From: Microdochium bolleyi
Taxonomy: Eukaryota; Ascomycota; Sordariomycetes; Xylariales; Microdochiaceae
Length of the DNA stretch: 64,000 nt
Direction of reading: 5' to 3'
NCBI GenBank assembly: GCA_001566295.1
Contig: KQ964271.1
Location: 124,001 to 188,000, forward strand
Under the pieces are notes generated by a model. It worked only from the letters and a program-made list of their open reading frames with translations. It did not search any database and was not told where the DNA came from. The position numbers were made by a program, and so were the translations under genes. This document shows, piece after piece, positions 22,779 to 32,945 of this stretch. Position 1 is the first letter of the stretch; the number at the start of each line of letters is the position of its first letter.

Positions 22779-25602
22779 GAGGTGCCTATTTCTGTTACGA
22801 TCGGCTACCCCCTCCGGCGACCCGCAAGAAAACCTGGTTCGCCTGCTGGATTGCTCGTACTGAGCAGTGTATTTGGCTTACACGCGACCCGATAAGTGCT
22901 TATATGGGTAGGAGTGACATTAGGAGCCAAATAGTCTTTGATCCCGCGTTCGTCCCTCCTCCTCTCCAATATCGTGATGTGGCTGGGCAATAAATTGACA
23001 CATCTTTTCTCACGAGAGAAAAATATGACAATAAATCTTTCCTACGCGCTGCAAATGGCTCACACGGAGTAAGCCAGCGCTGCAGCTTACAATAGCATTA
23101 TGCAATGAGCAGATCAGAGCTGTCGAGACTCGACGTCTCTTACCCTTATCCACTACGACACCAGGGGGACTCGTTGGCAGGGGGTTGCATCTCGTGTTGC
23201 TCCAGCACAGCCACGCTGTCAGCATCCAGCTGCATTCGTGACAGACACGAGGCACATGTAAGCGAGGTCAAGGGTCAACCACTCGTCGACAGCGCACAGG
23301 GTCCAGTTGCAATGGTCCCCCTTTCGAGTGAAAGCATCGCTCCATTCCGGCTCAAGTTCGTCAGTCGGAATCCAGACTTCTCTTCGGCAATTGAATCTAG
23401 AGAAGCCCTTTCGAGCCTAGGTGCGCTATCCAGCTCTTTAGCCTGGTTACTAGCACGACCCGCCAGTCTGGGTGGAAATTTGACAGCCACTGGCCCCAAG
23501 CCGACCCCCGCTCCAGCTACGCCACGACTTCCGTGCCGAGAACTTGCTGCTTCGGCACCGTCTCTCTGAGCTGCCTCACAACTCAGGGCCTCTTCCTAGA
23601 GGGTGAACTACAGGACATCGACAGTTTGTCAATAGTCAGGGAGGATCTCCCGTAAAGCTGCCAGACTTTGACCGCTCAAGACGCTAATGATTCGTGCACG
23701 GGGGCCGGAATGTTGAAGAACCTTTGCCTCTGCCGTTTCTTCAACGTTGCGCACGGTCATGGCGACATAGATGCAAGCAATTACCACTAGAGCACGCCAC
23801 GCACACGTGGTCGGCGCGATGGGGCGCTGCACTGGTCCAAGCCCTCCCCCCTGACTGCTCTTGAATATGCCATCAGGAGCTGTGCTCCGAACAAGGGTTC
23901 CTCAGCCCCCACGCGCCGGCGCTGGAAGAAGTCTGAAACGCTAGCCCCATGTTCTGCATGTGGCTGGCAGCTTACTGACAGGACAATAGCGGAGCAGAGC
24001 CCAATGGCACCACAAATGATGGGCCTGGTGGGTATTACATCAGACTGCCCACGTCGGCCGAGGTCCGGAACACAATGGGCGGGGACGGGGTCCCTGAGGC
24101 GCAACTAGCCTGGCCACTATAAATCGACTTGTCCCAAAGCTTACTTGTCTTCCCGAGTGTCCTCAGCTCTGGCTGGCTTTGACCTCGTGCTTAGCTGCGA
24201 GCTAACTGACTCGCCCCGGTCGAGTCTTTGACGACGGCTTCGCTGGCAGCATGTTCAGCTGTAGCCATTGTGGCTGACCCCTCTCGAGTCCGGCTGATGT
24301 TCTTATCTTGGCACATGATCTCTCCAGTGAGCGCGGTCATTCCGACAAATCATCTGCTTGGTCGAGACGCCCAGGCTGTGGTCCAACATAAGCTAGCAGA
24401 GTTCAATATCTCCACTAGTGGGAACTACAAGGCCAATTTTTCTGCTGTCGAGTGTGCCCGCCTCCTGACTCCTATTTTGGCATTTTGACCCAACGTGTCA
24501 TTGACACTTCTCGTGCCCGCCAGATAGGCTATTCCGTATGTCATTTCCCTGCGTTTGGTGTGGCTGACAGGACGTGTGGCTGTTGCCTAACCAGGGGCTG
24601 TTTCCTTCTGGACCACTCAGAACGTTCAAAGAGTTCAAGCCCAGGCCCTAGAAAGTGGGCAGAGCCCGTGTTCGCGAACGATGCGCTTCTAATCACCACT
24701 ACCTGCAGGGCTGGACATCGTGTCATCGTGCCAAGACACTGCTGCCCATGTCAGGATACGACGCTCGAGGCCTTCCTCCAGCGTCCCACTTCCGTGCGTT
24801 CAGATTCCGAGTCGAGCTGAGCTCGTCTCGGCCGCCACCGATCTAGGTTGTCATGGTCTACATACTAGCCCATCCTGGGCGAGAACAATGTCTGCTTCTC
24901 CAAATCTTCACGGTGGCGTCAGACGAGGCGCTGCCACGACATATGAACTACCGCAGCTCTATTGCTCCTGCGGCTGAGGCATAATCTTACCTGCAGATAG
25001 CTTCTATTCCCTAGGGCCTTGATGGCGATCCACATCTTTTGTCCCAGGTTCTAGATGTAGGAACCTTCTCGAGGGCGTTCCGGGCCGTGGGGTCGTCTCC
25101 CGATCTCCTGGGAGCCCCCTACGGCCTGACCCCTGCTGCACGTCCGACTCGGGGAAGAAAGAGGCGGTGGAAGCATACCGGGGATAAATCTACTTGTCCA
25201 ACATGTTGTTACCCGATGCGCTGGCCGGGAGCGCTAGCTGGGATCCAGGAGGGAGGGCAATGAACTGCACCACATAATACCGGGAGTCCCCGGGCATCCT
25301 TCCTGGCGATACGTGACCTTGACTTCTCAACCCTCGATCTTTCCCTGGCTCCGAACTTGTTTCAAGGGTCTCTCTTCGTGACGGCAACACGCGAGCCACT
25401 CCTTTCTCGCTGCTGTGCCATTTACCGGAGAGTGTTTTTCGACACCCTCTCTATCTGACCTCTCCACAAGCACACACACGTTGCCAGCACGTGCACTCGT
25501 CGGTTTCCCAAAATTCTGCTCACATCTCAGCTCATGCTGGCTCAACACACTCGATTTACATCCTCACTCGACGTAACCACGCACTGATTTCGCACATCCA
25601 AG
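22779..25602. other. Largest gene-poor stretch, no gene recognised
   Basis: About 2.8 kb. Open frames are short and overlap in several frames; the longest (23105-23569, +) has no domain. No terminal repeats or transposase motif were seen. It could contain decayed sequence beyond recognition by eye. Confidence 0.45.
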
Positions 25603-26888
25603 ATGTATCTCGAAAAAGCCCCCATGCAGCCCTGGATGGTGCTCGAGTTTGTCACACGCCCGCGCCGGCGGGCGCACCTGTACTTCGCCTTTATCGGCAT
25701 GTCGATGCTTCTGCTGAGCGCATACATCTTGTCGTCGGACGGCGTGGGACTATCACAAATGCTGCCTGTGGCGGCACCACCCCATCAACCACAACCAGCA
25801 GAGGTGGTAGTACCTGTCGAGACGAAGCCTAGACTACCTCTGCCAAGAGAGCAGGCGGCCAACTCGACGCTTGGTGTAAGTCGCCGCAACCCCGGACGAT
25901 ACAAGCACAAAAAGACCTAACGCATAAATACTCGTCACAGTTCCAGAAGATGCTCGTCCTGTCCACAAAGCCCAGCTGGCGCACGCGCGGCCTCCTCGCC
26001 GCCGCCAAGCTCACCGGTCTCGACTTCAGCATCCCGCCGCAGCCGCCCAACGCGCTGACCACGATCGAGGGATTCATGGCGATGAGCCCGAAGGGCGACA
26101 AGACGCGGCCCGCGCTGGGCTCCGCGGCTGCGTGGCTCGCGCACATTGACCTCCTCAAATACGTCGTGGCCTCGGACCTCGAGTCGGCCTTCATTGTCGA
26201 GGACGACGTCGACTGGGACACCCGCATCAAGGACCAGATGCAGCTCATCTCGGACAACGTGCGCGCGTACCGACACCAGCCGCTCAACATCAGCACGATG
26301 ACAGGCGAAGTGGACAAGGTCGTGGCCCCTACCGAGGCCACCGCCAACGACAACACGCCCTACGGCACCGCGTGGGACGTGCTCTGGATCGGCCACTGCG
26401 GCTCGCTGGGGCGCAACGACAGCACGCACCGCCGGCCGATGGCGTATCTGGACGACACGCGCGTGCCCAGCGCCAACTTCACGGGCTGGTCGCGCAACTA
26501 CTTCCTCAACGACGGCAACCGCGAGGGCCACCGGTTCGTGCAGGAGAGCAGCATGACCATCTGCACGTTCGGCTATGCCGTCTCGCGCAAGGGCGTGCGC
26601 AACGTGCTCGAGCAGACGATGAAGGGCGGGTACGAGGCCTTCGACGTCGCCCTGCACGGCCACTGCGCCGACGGCCGGCTCAAGTGCGTCACCGTCTCGC
26701 CGACCGTGTTCCACCACTATGAGCCGAGCGCCGAGCACGGGTACGTCAGCCCCGTGCGCGAGGGCGATGGCAAGGGCAAGGCCAAGGCCGAGAAGGAGTT
26801 TGAGGGGTTCAAGGGGAGCACCGCGAATATCCTGCAGAGCGCGCGGTGTGCGGCGCTGTGGGGAGAGACTTGTTTGAGGGTGCCGTAA
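25603..26888 (+). CDS. Type II membrane glycosyltransferase, GT25-like
   Basis: Two exons, 25603-25875 and 25941-26888 (GTAAGT donor, CACAG acceptor, phase 0), give 406 aa. A short cytosolic N-terminus is followed by one signal-anchor helix (about residues 25-45, YFAFIGMSMLLLSAYIL) and a Pro-rich stem: the Golgi type II topology. The catalytic part opens with KMLVLSTKPSWRTRGLLAAAKLTGLDFSI. The acidic metal-binding segment is EDDVDWD, preceded by AAAWLAHIDLLKYV (donor-site helix), as in family GT25 and LPS-type beta-galactosyltransferases. MTICTFGYAVSRKGVRNVLEQ is the second conserved block. Fungal members probably add hexose to glycoproteins or glycolipids in the Golgi; donor and acceptor are not known. 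Confidence 0.85.
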
Positions 26889-27095
26889 GCTGTGTGAGCT
26901 TGATTCGGGATGTCGGAGGCGGGTCGATTAGCGGAAAGGGGTTTGTTGTATATATCTAAGCTTCATCTGTACGATCTTAATAATTAATGTCACATACTGC
27001 GAAAGCAGTTCCTCAAGCATGTGGTTGCCTACAATCGAGTCTTAACAAAGAAACTGCACATACAGGAGATACCAATCTGATTGATAGATACCAAC
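26889..27095. other. Short intergenic segment
   Basis: 3' flank of the glycosyltransferase gene, AT-richer than the coding sequence. Nothing else seen. Confidence 0.5.
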
Positions 27096-27245
27096 ATGAG
27101 CCGAACAATTGCTCCGCTCGGTGAAGAAGAGCTGCTGGCAATACGAGCTGCATGCTGGCTTTGTGGAAAAGACGTAGGAGGCCGCACGGTCAAGTCCTCT
27201 TTTATTTGCCGAGATTGTAGTCTCCGCAAGCCAATGAAAAGCTAG
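27096..27245 (+). CDS. Candidate 49-aa zinc-ribbon microprotein
   Basis: A short ORF with an in-frame TGA just upstream of its ATG. It encodes 49 residues with two CxxC knuckles 14 residues apart (CWLC and CRDC), the layout of a small treble-clef or ribbon zinc site, followed by a basic tail. The first 15 residues are acidic. It lies between the convergent glycosyltransferase (+) and tyrosinase (-) genes. It could be a real small gene, a last exon whose upstream exons I cannot find, or chance. Evidence is the Cys pattern only. Confidence 0.3.
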   Translation: MSRTIAPLGEEELLAIRAACWLCGKDVGGRTVKSSFICRDCSLRKPMKS

Positions 27246-27411
27246 TCTCCCAGCTCGATGTATTCCTCGCCCTCCGCAAAGCTTATATGAAGTCCTTCCG
27301 CGAGCGCCAAAAACAACAACTCAAAGCTTCCCGCTCTGGTGTCTCAGTTGCCTGACTTAGTGTGGGGGAACCGGACTTCTCACAAGAAGACTTGAATACA
27401 TAGCATAGTCC

Positions 27412-28488
27412 CTAAGAATCGTAGGTGTAGCATAGAGGACCACGGTGGATGTCCATCATGTCCCGCACGGTGACGCTCGCGCGCAGGCCCATGGAGCTCA
27501 GCACCGTGTCAGCCGTCATCGGCACACAACTAGCGCCGGGCTGCCTGCAGCGCGGGGTGGTGAAGCCGCCGACCTGGGTAAGATAATCGGCCTTGGAGCG
27601 CTGCCACGAGTTCCAGAAGCGGTCGACGTAGGCTATGGAATACAGACTTAGGCGTCAGTCAAACGAGCGTTTCCTCTGCTTCTCTTGAGATTGTTGGACC
27701 TACAGTGGTGACTGAAAAAAATGGGATCACCGGGGGACGAGTAGACATCGCTCATCACACTGCCGATCCCGTTGTGTCCCAGGGCGTGCGGCCCGTTCTC
27801 GTTGCAAACGGCGAAGACGGTGAAGTTGGTGCGAGACATGCAGAAGTTGAAGTACGACTGGTTGTCGAATGCGGTGATGGTCTTGTTCTCGGCGCGGGAG
27901 ATGCAGTGGCGGATGTTGTTCTGCCCAGGCCCGATGGTCAGGACGATATCGGCGAACACTCCACCCGAGATGCAGCTCCCGGATCCGTCGCTTCCGATGG
28001 GCGGAAGGGAGCCAAAGTACTCGCTCGTGAAAAGGCCGGAAGCGGCAAAGTTGTTGGCATCGCGGGCCTCATCCCACCAGGGGAAGGGGCCGGTATAGCT
28101 GCACTCCTCGCGCAGCATGCTCTCGAAGATCCAGGTGAAGTAGCGGTGCCACGGGAGGAAGACACCGTCCTGATGGATTGTGTTGGTCATCTGCTGGTGG
28201 ACGTAGACGAGTTCCTCATAACGATTGGCTGCTGCCGTGGTGAAGACACGGGTGGGAGCGTTGAAGAGGCACTTGATCGCCTGGACGTAGGAGAGCTTGG
28301 TGCTGTCTGTCATGTTGCGCCAGTCTCGGGATGAATGGCGATGAATTCCTCCTGTGTCAGAGCAGTGAACGACGGGGTGACTGCCATGAGCTGCCGGCGT
28401 GCCAGGTTCGGCGAGGTGTCTTGCGGGAGCGCGGCGGCCGATACGGTGCCGATGATCGAAAGGAACTGAGCGAGTACGGAGACCTTCA
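27412..28488 (-). CDS. Secreted tyrosinase-domain protein; 5' part appears frameshifted
   Basis: Minus strand. The 3' exon 27632-27412 is joined to a long 5' exon ending at 27704 by a 71-base intron (GTAGGT donor, CTGAC branch, CATAG acceptor). The tyrosinase core is intact: CuA histidines in VHQQMTNTIHQDGVFLPWHRY and CuB histidines in HALGHNGIG and FFSHH, with YVDRFWNSWQ just after the intron. The protein ends CYTYDS. An excellent signal peptide starts at the ATG at 28488 (MKVSVLAQFLSIIGTVSAAA), but this frame meets a stop near 28310. The core is read in another frame from about 28330 on, and no GT-AG intron of correct phase fits between them. Either a one-base indel lies at about 28330-28440 or the gene is broken. 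It is the short secreted type, oxidising phenols by a dicopper centre. Confidence 0.8.
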
Positions 28489-31264
28489 TGATGAAGTGGA
28501 GGAAGAGTCAAGGTTGAGGAGAGGCTGACGAACGAGGATATTTGGAAACTAGCAGGAGGCGCTCTGGTGAACAAGAAACGTCAGGAGCAGGATAGGCGGA
28601 CTCGGACCAGTTTATATACATTGTCCGCACTCGCGCGTAGACAATCGCGGAGCTAAATTGTACTTCTACGATATCCGGCCATGGGAGGCCCGGTCCCGTA
28701 GTGTGATCTAGTGGTGCCCCGAGACATCCGCAACATTGTATTTCACTGATCGTAGCATGCTCGGCATCGAGTTCGGCTGCACTTGCATCGTCTCCTCAGG
28801 AAGTCCGGGGAGTCGGCGCCTGGGGCCAGCTATCCAGGTTGCGCGTCCGCAATGCCAAGGCACTAAAGATCTCCACGAGCCTGCGTCTTGTACGTTTCGG
28901 GCGGTGTGTAGGATGGGGAGGGGGTCGAGATTGAGTGAGGTACTCCTTCGCATTTGGTTGCCCGTGCCGCCTGACACGAATGCTTACATGAAATATGGAT
29001 TTGTGACGATATACTGAGTGCGGTCTATTACGTGGAACTTTGTCGCTTGATCCTCCAAGTTAACCGATTACTAGATCTTAGCGACCAGATAGGTGAGGGA
29101 ACTCTAGTAAGTTTGCCAGGAATAAAGGATTGCAATGCCGTAATAGAGTATATCTAATCGCTGTCATTACGATAGGCAATGTTGTTGTCAGCGGTCATGT
29201 CCATTTGGGCCGGCATGTGACAACTGAAACTCCTGTCAACATCTCTCGCCGTCTTCGCGTAGCTAAACGCCACTTGCGGGTTGACGTCTCGGTAGAAGCG
29301 GAGGGGCAAAGAATCACAGCCCGTGCCAGCTCATGAGCACACGTCAGCCCCTGCCGCGGCGCTTGGCCCCTGGGACGACAAAGCTTAACGCTACGACGTA
29401 TCGCATGGCGCAACATGGATATCTCCCGTGGACAGACGACCCATGCGTACCACGAGAGACAGCAGTGAGTCCGCTTGCCGGGACCTGACTCGTGATTACG
29501 CGCAGGCGCTGGAACTTTTCAAGCTACTGCATCATTCCACACAATCGCTCAAGCTTAACAGCACTACTGGACGTTCCGAAAATGTGCCCGAGGACCGTAA
29601 AGTATCATCCAGTAGACGCAAGACGTCTCGTGGCCTTTGCCTTTGGACAAGATTGCAAGAGTGGCGGCTGTCAGAGGCCGTAACTTATCATGCCATTAGC
29701 CTTTACACTCGCCACTTCGAGAACAACCGCACTGCGTAGTTGTCGAAGGTGCATGCCGAGAGCTGTCTAACCAGTTTCAGTCGGGTGTAGGCAGGGTTCG
29801 CGTGGGGCGGAAAATCTTTTCGAAATTCCCATGTTCGCAGAAAGCACTCATGAACGCCGATTTCATAAGGAAGAGTATTTCGGTATATACGGGTGCAAAA
29901 CGGGCTGTAGCAATCATACAGGACAAGAGACGAGTCAAATATGGTTCTATTCTAGACCGATAAAGCTCAAGCCGTGGGGTGGGGGGCCACAGCCTCGCAG
30001 GTTCTCGTGGCGAAGGAGAAAAGTCCGGAGCCGCCGCCGATGCCGCGTCAGCCGACGGGATCGAGCCCTTTCGGGGGCGCTTTCAGGGCAGGCAGGTGAC
30101 CCAATATTCTCAGTACGATCACGACGATCGGTGCAGGGAAGACCGGACTTTGTTTAGCTAAAGTTGGATCAAGGCACGGGCCGGGATGCGCTATATCCAT
30201 GCAACCCCTGGACATCGCAGGAATACGAACTGCAGGGGCCTCCCGGTCCTGCTCTAGTCTCATCGATTCGGACGACTAAGGTTCAGAGTTTTCGCGTGAT
30301 GCTGCCAAATATCACTCGATCGGATATTCATGATCAGTGAGAATGCCAGGTATACATTAGGTTGGAAGGTTGAGATTGCGCACTCCAACGAGCCAAATCG
30401 CGGTTTCTAGGGTCAAAATCAGATCTCAGATGCCGACTGTATTGCCGATTCTTATATAAGGTTTAGTGCGAGGGCACTCACCGTTCATTACTTTCGCTCA
30501 TGGCTCCATCAACAACCCCTGGAATCACTGCAAGAGCTTAGAGGCCACCTATAGGTAGGCCATCGGCAGCTTCGTGGGCTCCATGGTCGCTGCGCCCGGA
30601 TTTGACTATCCGGCATGCCCTTAATATTCACTGCATTTCTCGTTGCTACACCTGAGTGCGAATCTTCGTGGACGGGTAATGTTGAGCATCTCGCTCCAGC
30701 GTCGTCCTGGGACAAGTGGGGTGGAGAATGGGTGGTTCTGCTTCAGACGGCTGGTGCGTCCCGGTGGAAGCCCTCAATCTCTTATTTAGAAGGAAGAAAG
30801 GCTAGGATGGTTTGGTTCTTGAATCGAGCTTTTGATCACCCATGATCGATGAGTTAAACATCACCGACAGTGGTGAATGAGCTGGTACACCTTTGTCTTA
30901 ACGTCTCAGATGGGTCAGATCAGGAACTAACAGTCAGTCCTCAATTACCCCCCACACAAGTATATCATGCTCGAGCACTTTCATTCGTGACGTTGTGAGA
31001 TGAAGTCAGCGTCATAGTGGTCACCAGGGTAACCCAATGACCGAGGAACAATAGAAACAGGTACAGTTTGCAAGCTAACGCGGGTCAGTCTCCACCCTGA
31101 CCTTCGGCCTCTTTGCCGAACAACATCACGGATCTCATCGATTCTCAAGTGACCTCCCCTGCTTCCAGCCCACAGCTACACTCTACAGCACAGCTTCCTA
31201 CCGTTCTCTGGAAACCGACACATCCTACTATCTTTACGCGAAAATCTCGTCAAGCACAGAAACC
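28489..31264. other. Gene-poor stretch; tyrosinase promoter at left end
   Basis: About 2.8 kb. The left 130 bases are the promoter and leader of the tyrosinase (minus-strand TATATAAA at 28611-28618). The remainder has only short ORFs without domains and is locally AT-richer than the genes. Confidence 0.5.
28611..28618 (-). promoter_or_regulatory. TATA box of tyrosinase gene
   Basis: TATATAAA on the minus strand, 123 bases before the ATG at 28488. It supports that ATG as the start despite the later frame break. Confidence 0.5.
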
Positions 31265-31773
31265 ATGCAGATCGTCACCACTCTCCTCATCGTGGCTGCC
31301 ACCGCTACCGCGGCTGTAATGCCCAAGATCAGTGTGCCGGACTGCGTCGTTCCCGGCGAACCTTGCGACTACAAGACTAAACAGCTCACCTGCAGCGGGG
31401 GCCGCGACAAGGTGGTAAGTCCGGGCATCACTCACAGTCTCCTGAGTCACCATGACTTCACAGTCTCATCATTGGGGCGAGAGATTATGCCCGGCTCTAC
31501 CCCACTCAGGCTGTGTCCCCTACACACCCCTCAGCAACGCGACGAGGCATTCTGACTGCTGCAGGCCATAAGCTGTTACTGACACCTTATACCGAACAGT
31601 ACACTTGCAACGCCGGCACCAGCCTCTGGGAGTTCCTCTGGGACTGCAGCTACCCATCGTACTGCGTCGAAAACTCGAGCTTTTGCATGATGGACTTCCC
31701 GCCTCCTCCTGTCGCCGAGTGGGGCCGCAAGCCTGGGGCCAAGGAGGCCAAGGACGACAAGAAGAAGGATTGA
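31265..31773 (+). CDS. Small secreted Cys-containing protein (effector-like)
   Basis: Two exons, 31265-31414 and 31600-31773, give 107 aa; the 185-base intron has a GTAAGT donor, CTGAC branch and ACAG acceptor. Residues 1-17 are a signal peptide (IVTTLLIVAATATAA). The mature protein is about 90 aa with seven Cys, three before and four after the splice junction, a Trp-rich middle (LWEFLWDC) and a Lys/Asp-rich charged tail. I do not recognise the family. Size, secretion and Cys content fit a candidate apoplastic effector or a small surface protein. An odd Cys count leaves one free thiol or suggests a dimer. The first exon keeps three Cys within 30 residues. Confidence 0.72.
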
Positions 31774-32090
31774 ATACAAGCAGTGAACTCTGGTTTCAAT
31801 ATGGCACAACTCGCGTTGCATCTCGTAGGCGCATTCTAGGCTTATCTGAGATGGCAGCAAGGTGTCATAGACGGTCAGGTAGCCCGGTCTTGAGTGGATT
31901 GTCCGGTCCTTGCCTGGAGATGCTCACAACCTGCGAAGCCATCAGAACAGACTACAGTACGAAAGAACCCTATTGTCCATCAAGAGGCCAGACTGCGTTC
32001 TTCTCACCTTCTCCCGCATCTGTGTCACCAGCCATTCCATAACAATGGCCCTCGTGGCACCGCAAGGGTCAGGCACCTCTCAGCGATATA
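31774..32090. other. Intergenic
   Basis: Convergent 3' flanks of the small secreted protein (+) and of the truncated membrane-protein remnant (-). Nothing else seen. Confidence 0.5.
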
Positions 32091-32845
32091 TCACGTCTCT
32101 CCTGACTCTGTCCGTCGTCTTCTCCCCCCGATCTCATAAGTCACCTGCCCGGTTTTCTGATCACTCAACACCATACTCTGATCACCATCTTCCACTGCAG
32201 CCCGGTCCGCAACGTGTATCGCCACGGGCACAGGCTTCTCGAGCTCGCCACTGAACTCGGCCCCGGAGAGCCGCGCGAGCGTCGGGGTGTCGACGCCCGC
32301 GAGCAGCGCCACGAACCCAAAGTCCCGCGAGACCGGCGTTTCGGACAGCACCATGCTCCCGGCGACGGCGGCAAACGTCAGGGGCGGGACGATCGCCATG
32401 ATGGTGTACAGGAGCGGGTTGGACCTCAGCGTGCGGACTGTCAATAACACCTGCTCGCTGCTGGAGTACGTCTCGTTGTAGATGCCGCGCACAGACCGCG
32501 AGACGTTCCAGTGCCGGTACGGAGGGCCGTTTATCTGGAGGCTGACGAACGCATCTCCGTACGCAACTTTCGCCTGGGCCGCCACGGCGAGCACGACGGC
32601 CTGCGCGGCGACCAGCCACTGCGACTCGTTGCGCGTCGTGCCAAAGGGCACCAGGGACTCGTGGATGTTGCAGGCGAGATCCTCGCGCAGCCCGAGTTGC
32701 ATGTTGCGGTAGTACTGGTACTGTGGGGGCAGCGGCTCCTCTGCGCACCGGGCCCAGGTCAGCTCGACGGAACTGCGGGTGATGTGCCAGGCGGCGGAGC
32801 AGTTGTGCCTGGTCGTGTCGAAGCGCCGGGCGCGGCGTACTCAGT
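32091..32845 (-). pseudogene. 5'-truncated remnant of a membrane-protein gene
   Basis: An open minus-strand frame from about 32845 to 32091 encodes some 250 residues that read as genuine protein: a Cys/Trp-containing ectodomain-like part (HNCSAAWHITRSS, QYQYYRNMQLGLREDLAC), N-glycosylation sites (NVS, NET), one membrane helix (LLYTIMAIVPPLTFAAVAGSMVL) and a polar tail. Its first Met in frame (32702) is in the middle of this conserved-looking stretch, and the frame is closed by a TGA just upstream of 32845. Only about 100 bases separate it from the neighbouring regulator gene, so no room remains for the missing N-terminal exons. I infer the C-terminal piece of a larger fungal membrane protein; the family is not named. 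A short functional protein from 32702 (203 aa) is the alternative. Confidence 0.55.
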
Positions 32846-32945
32846 TGTCGACGTCACAGGCGGTGCGACCCCATTAGGACGGATCTGTGGTGATCGTTGG
32901 AGATACCCAGTCCTTTGCACCGCAACACTTTAACCGGATTTGTTG

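Noticed and set aside
25935..26738. 267-aa minus-strand frame
   Set aside because: Shadow of the glycosyltransferase exon; no recognisable motif.
28489..31264. Transposon remnant in the gap left of the small secreted protein
   Set aside because: No terminal repeats, target duplication or transposase-like frame found by eye.
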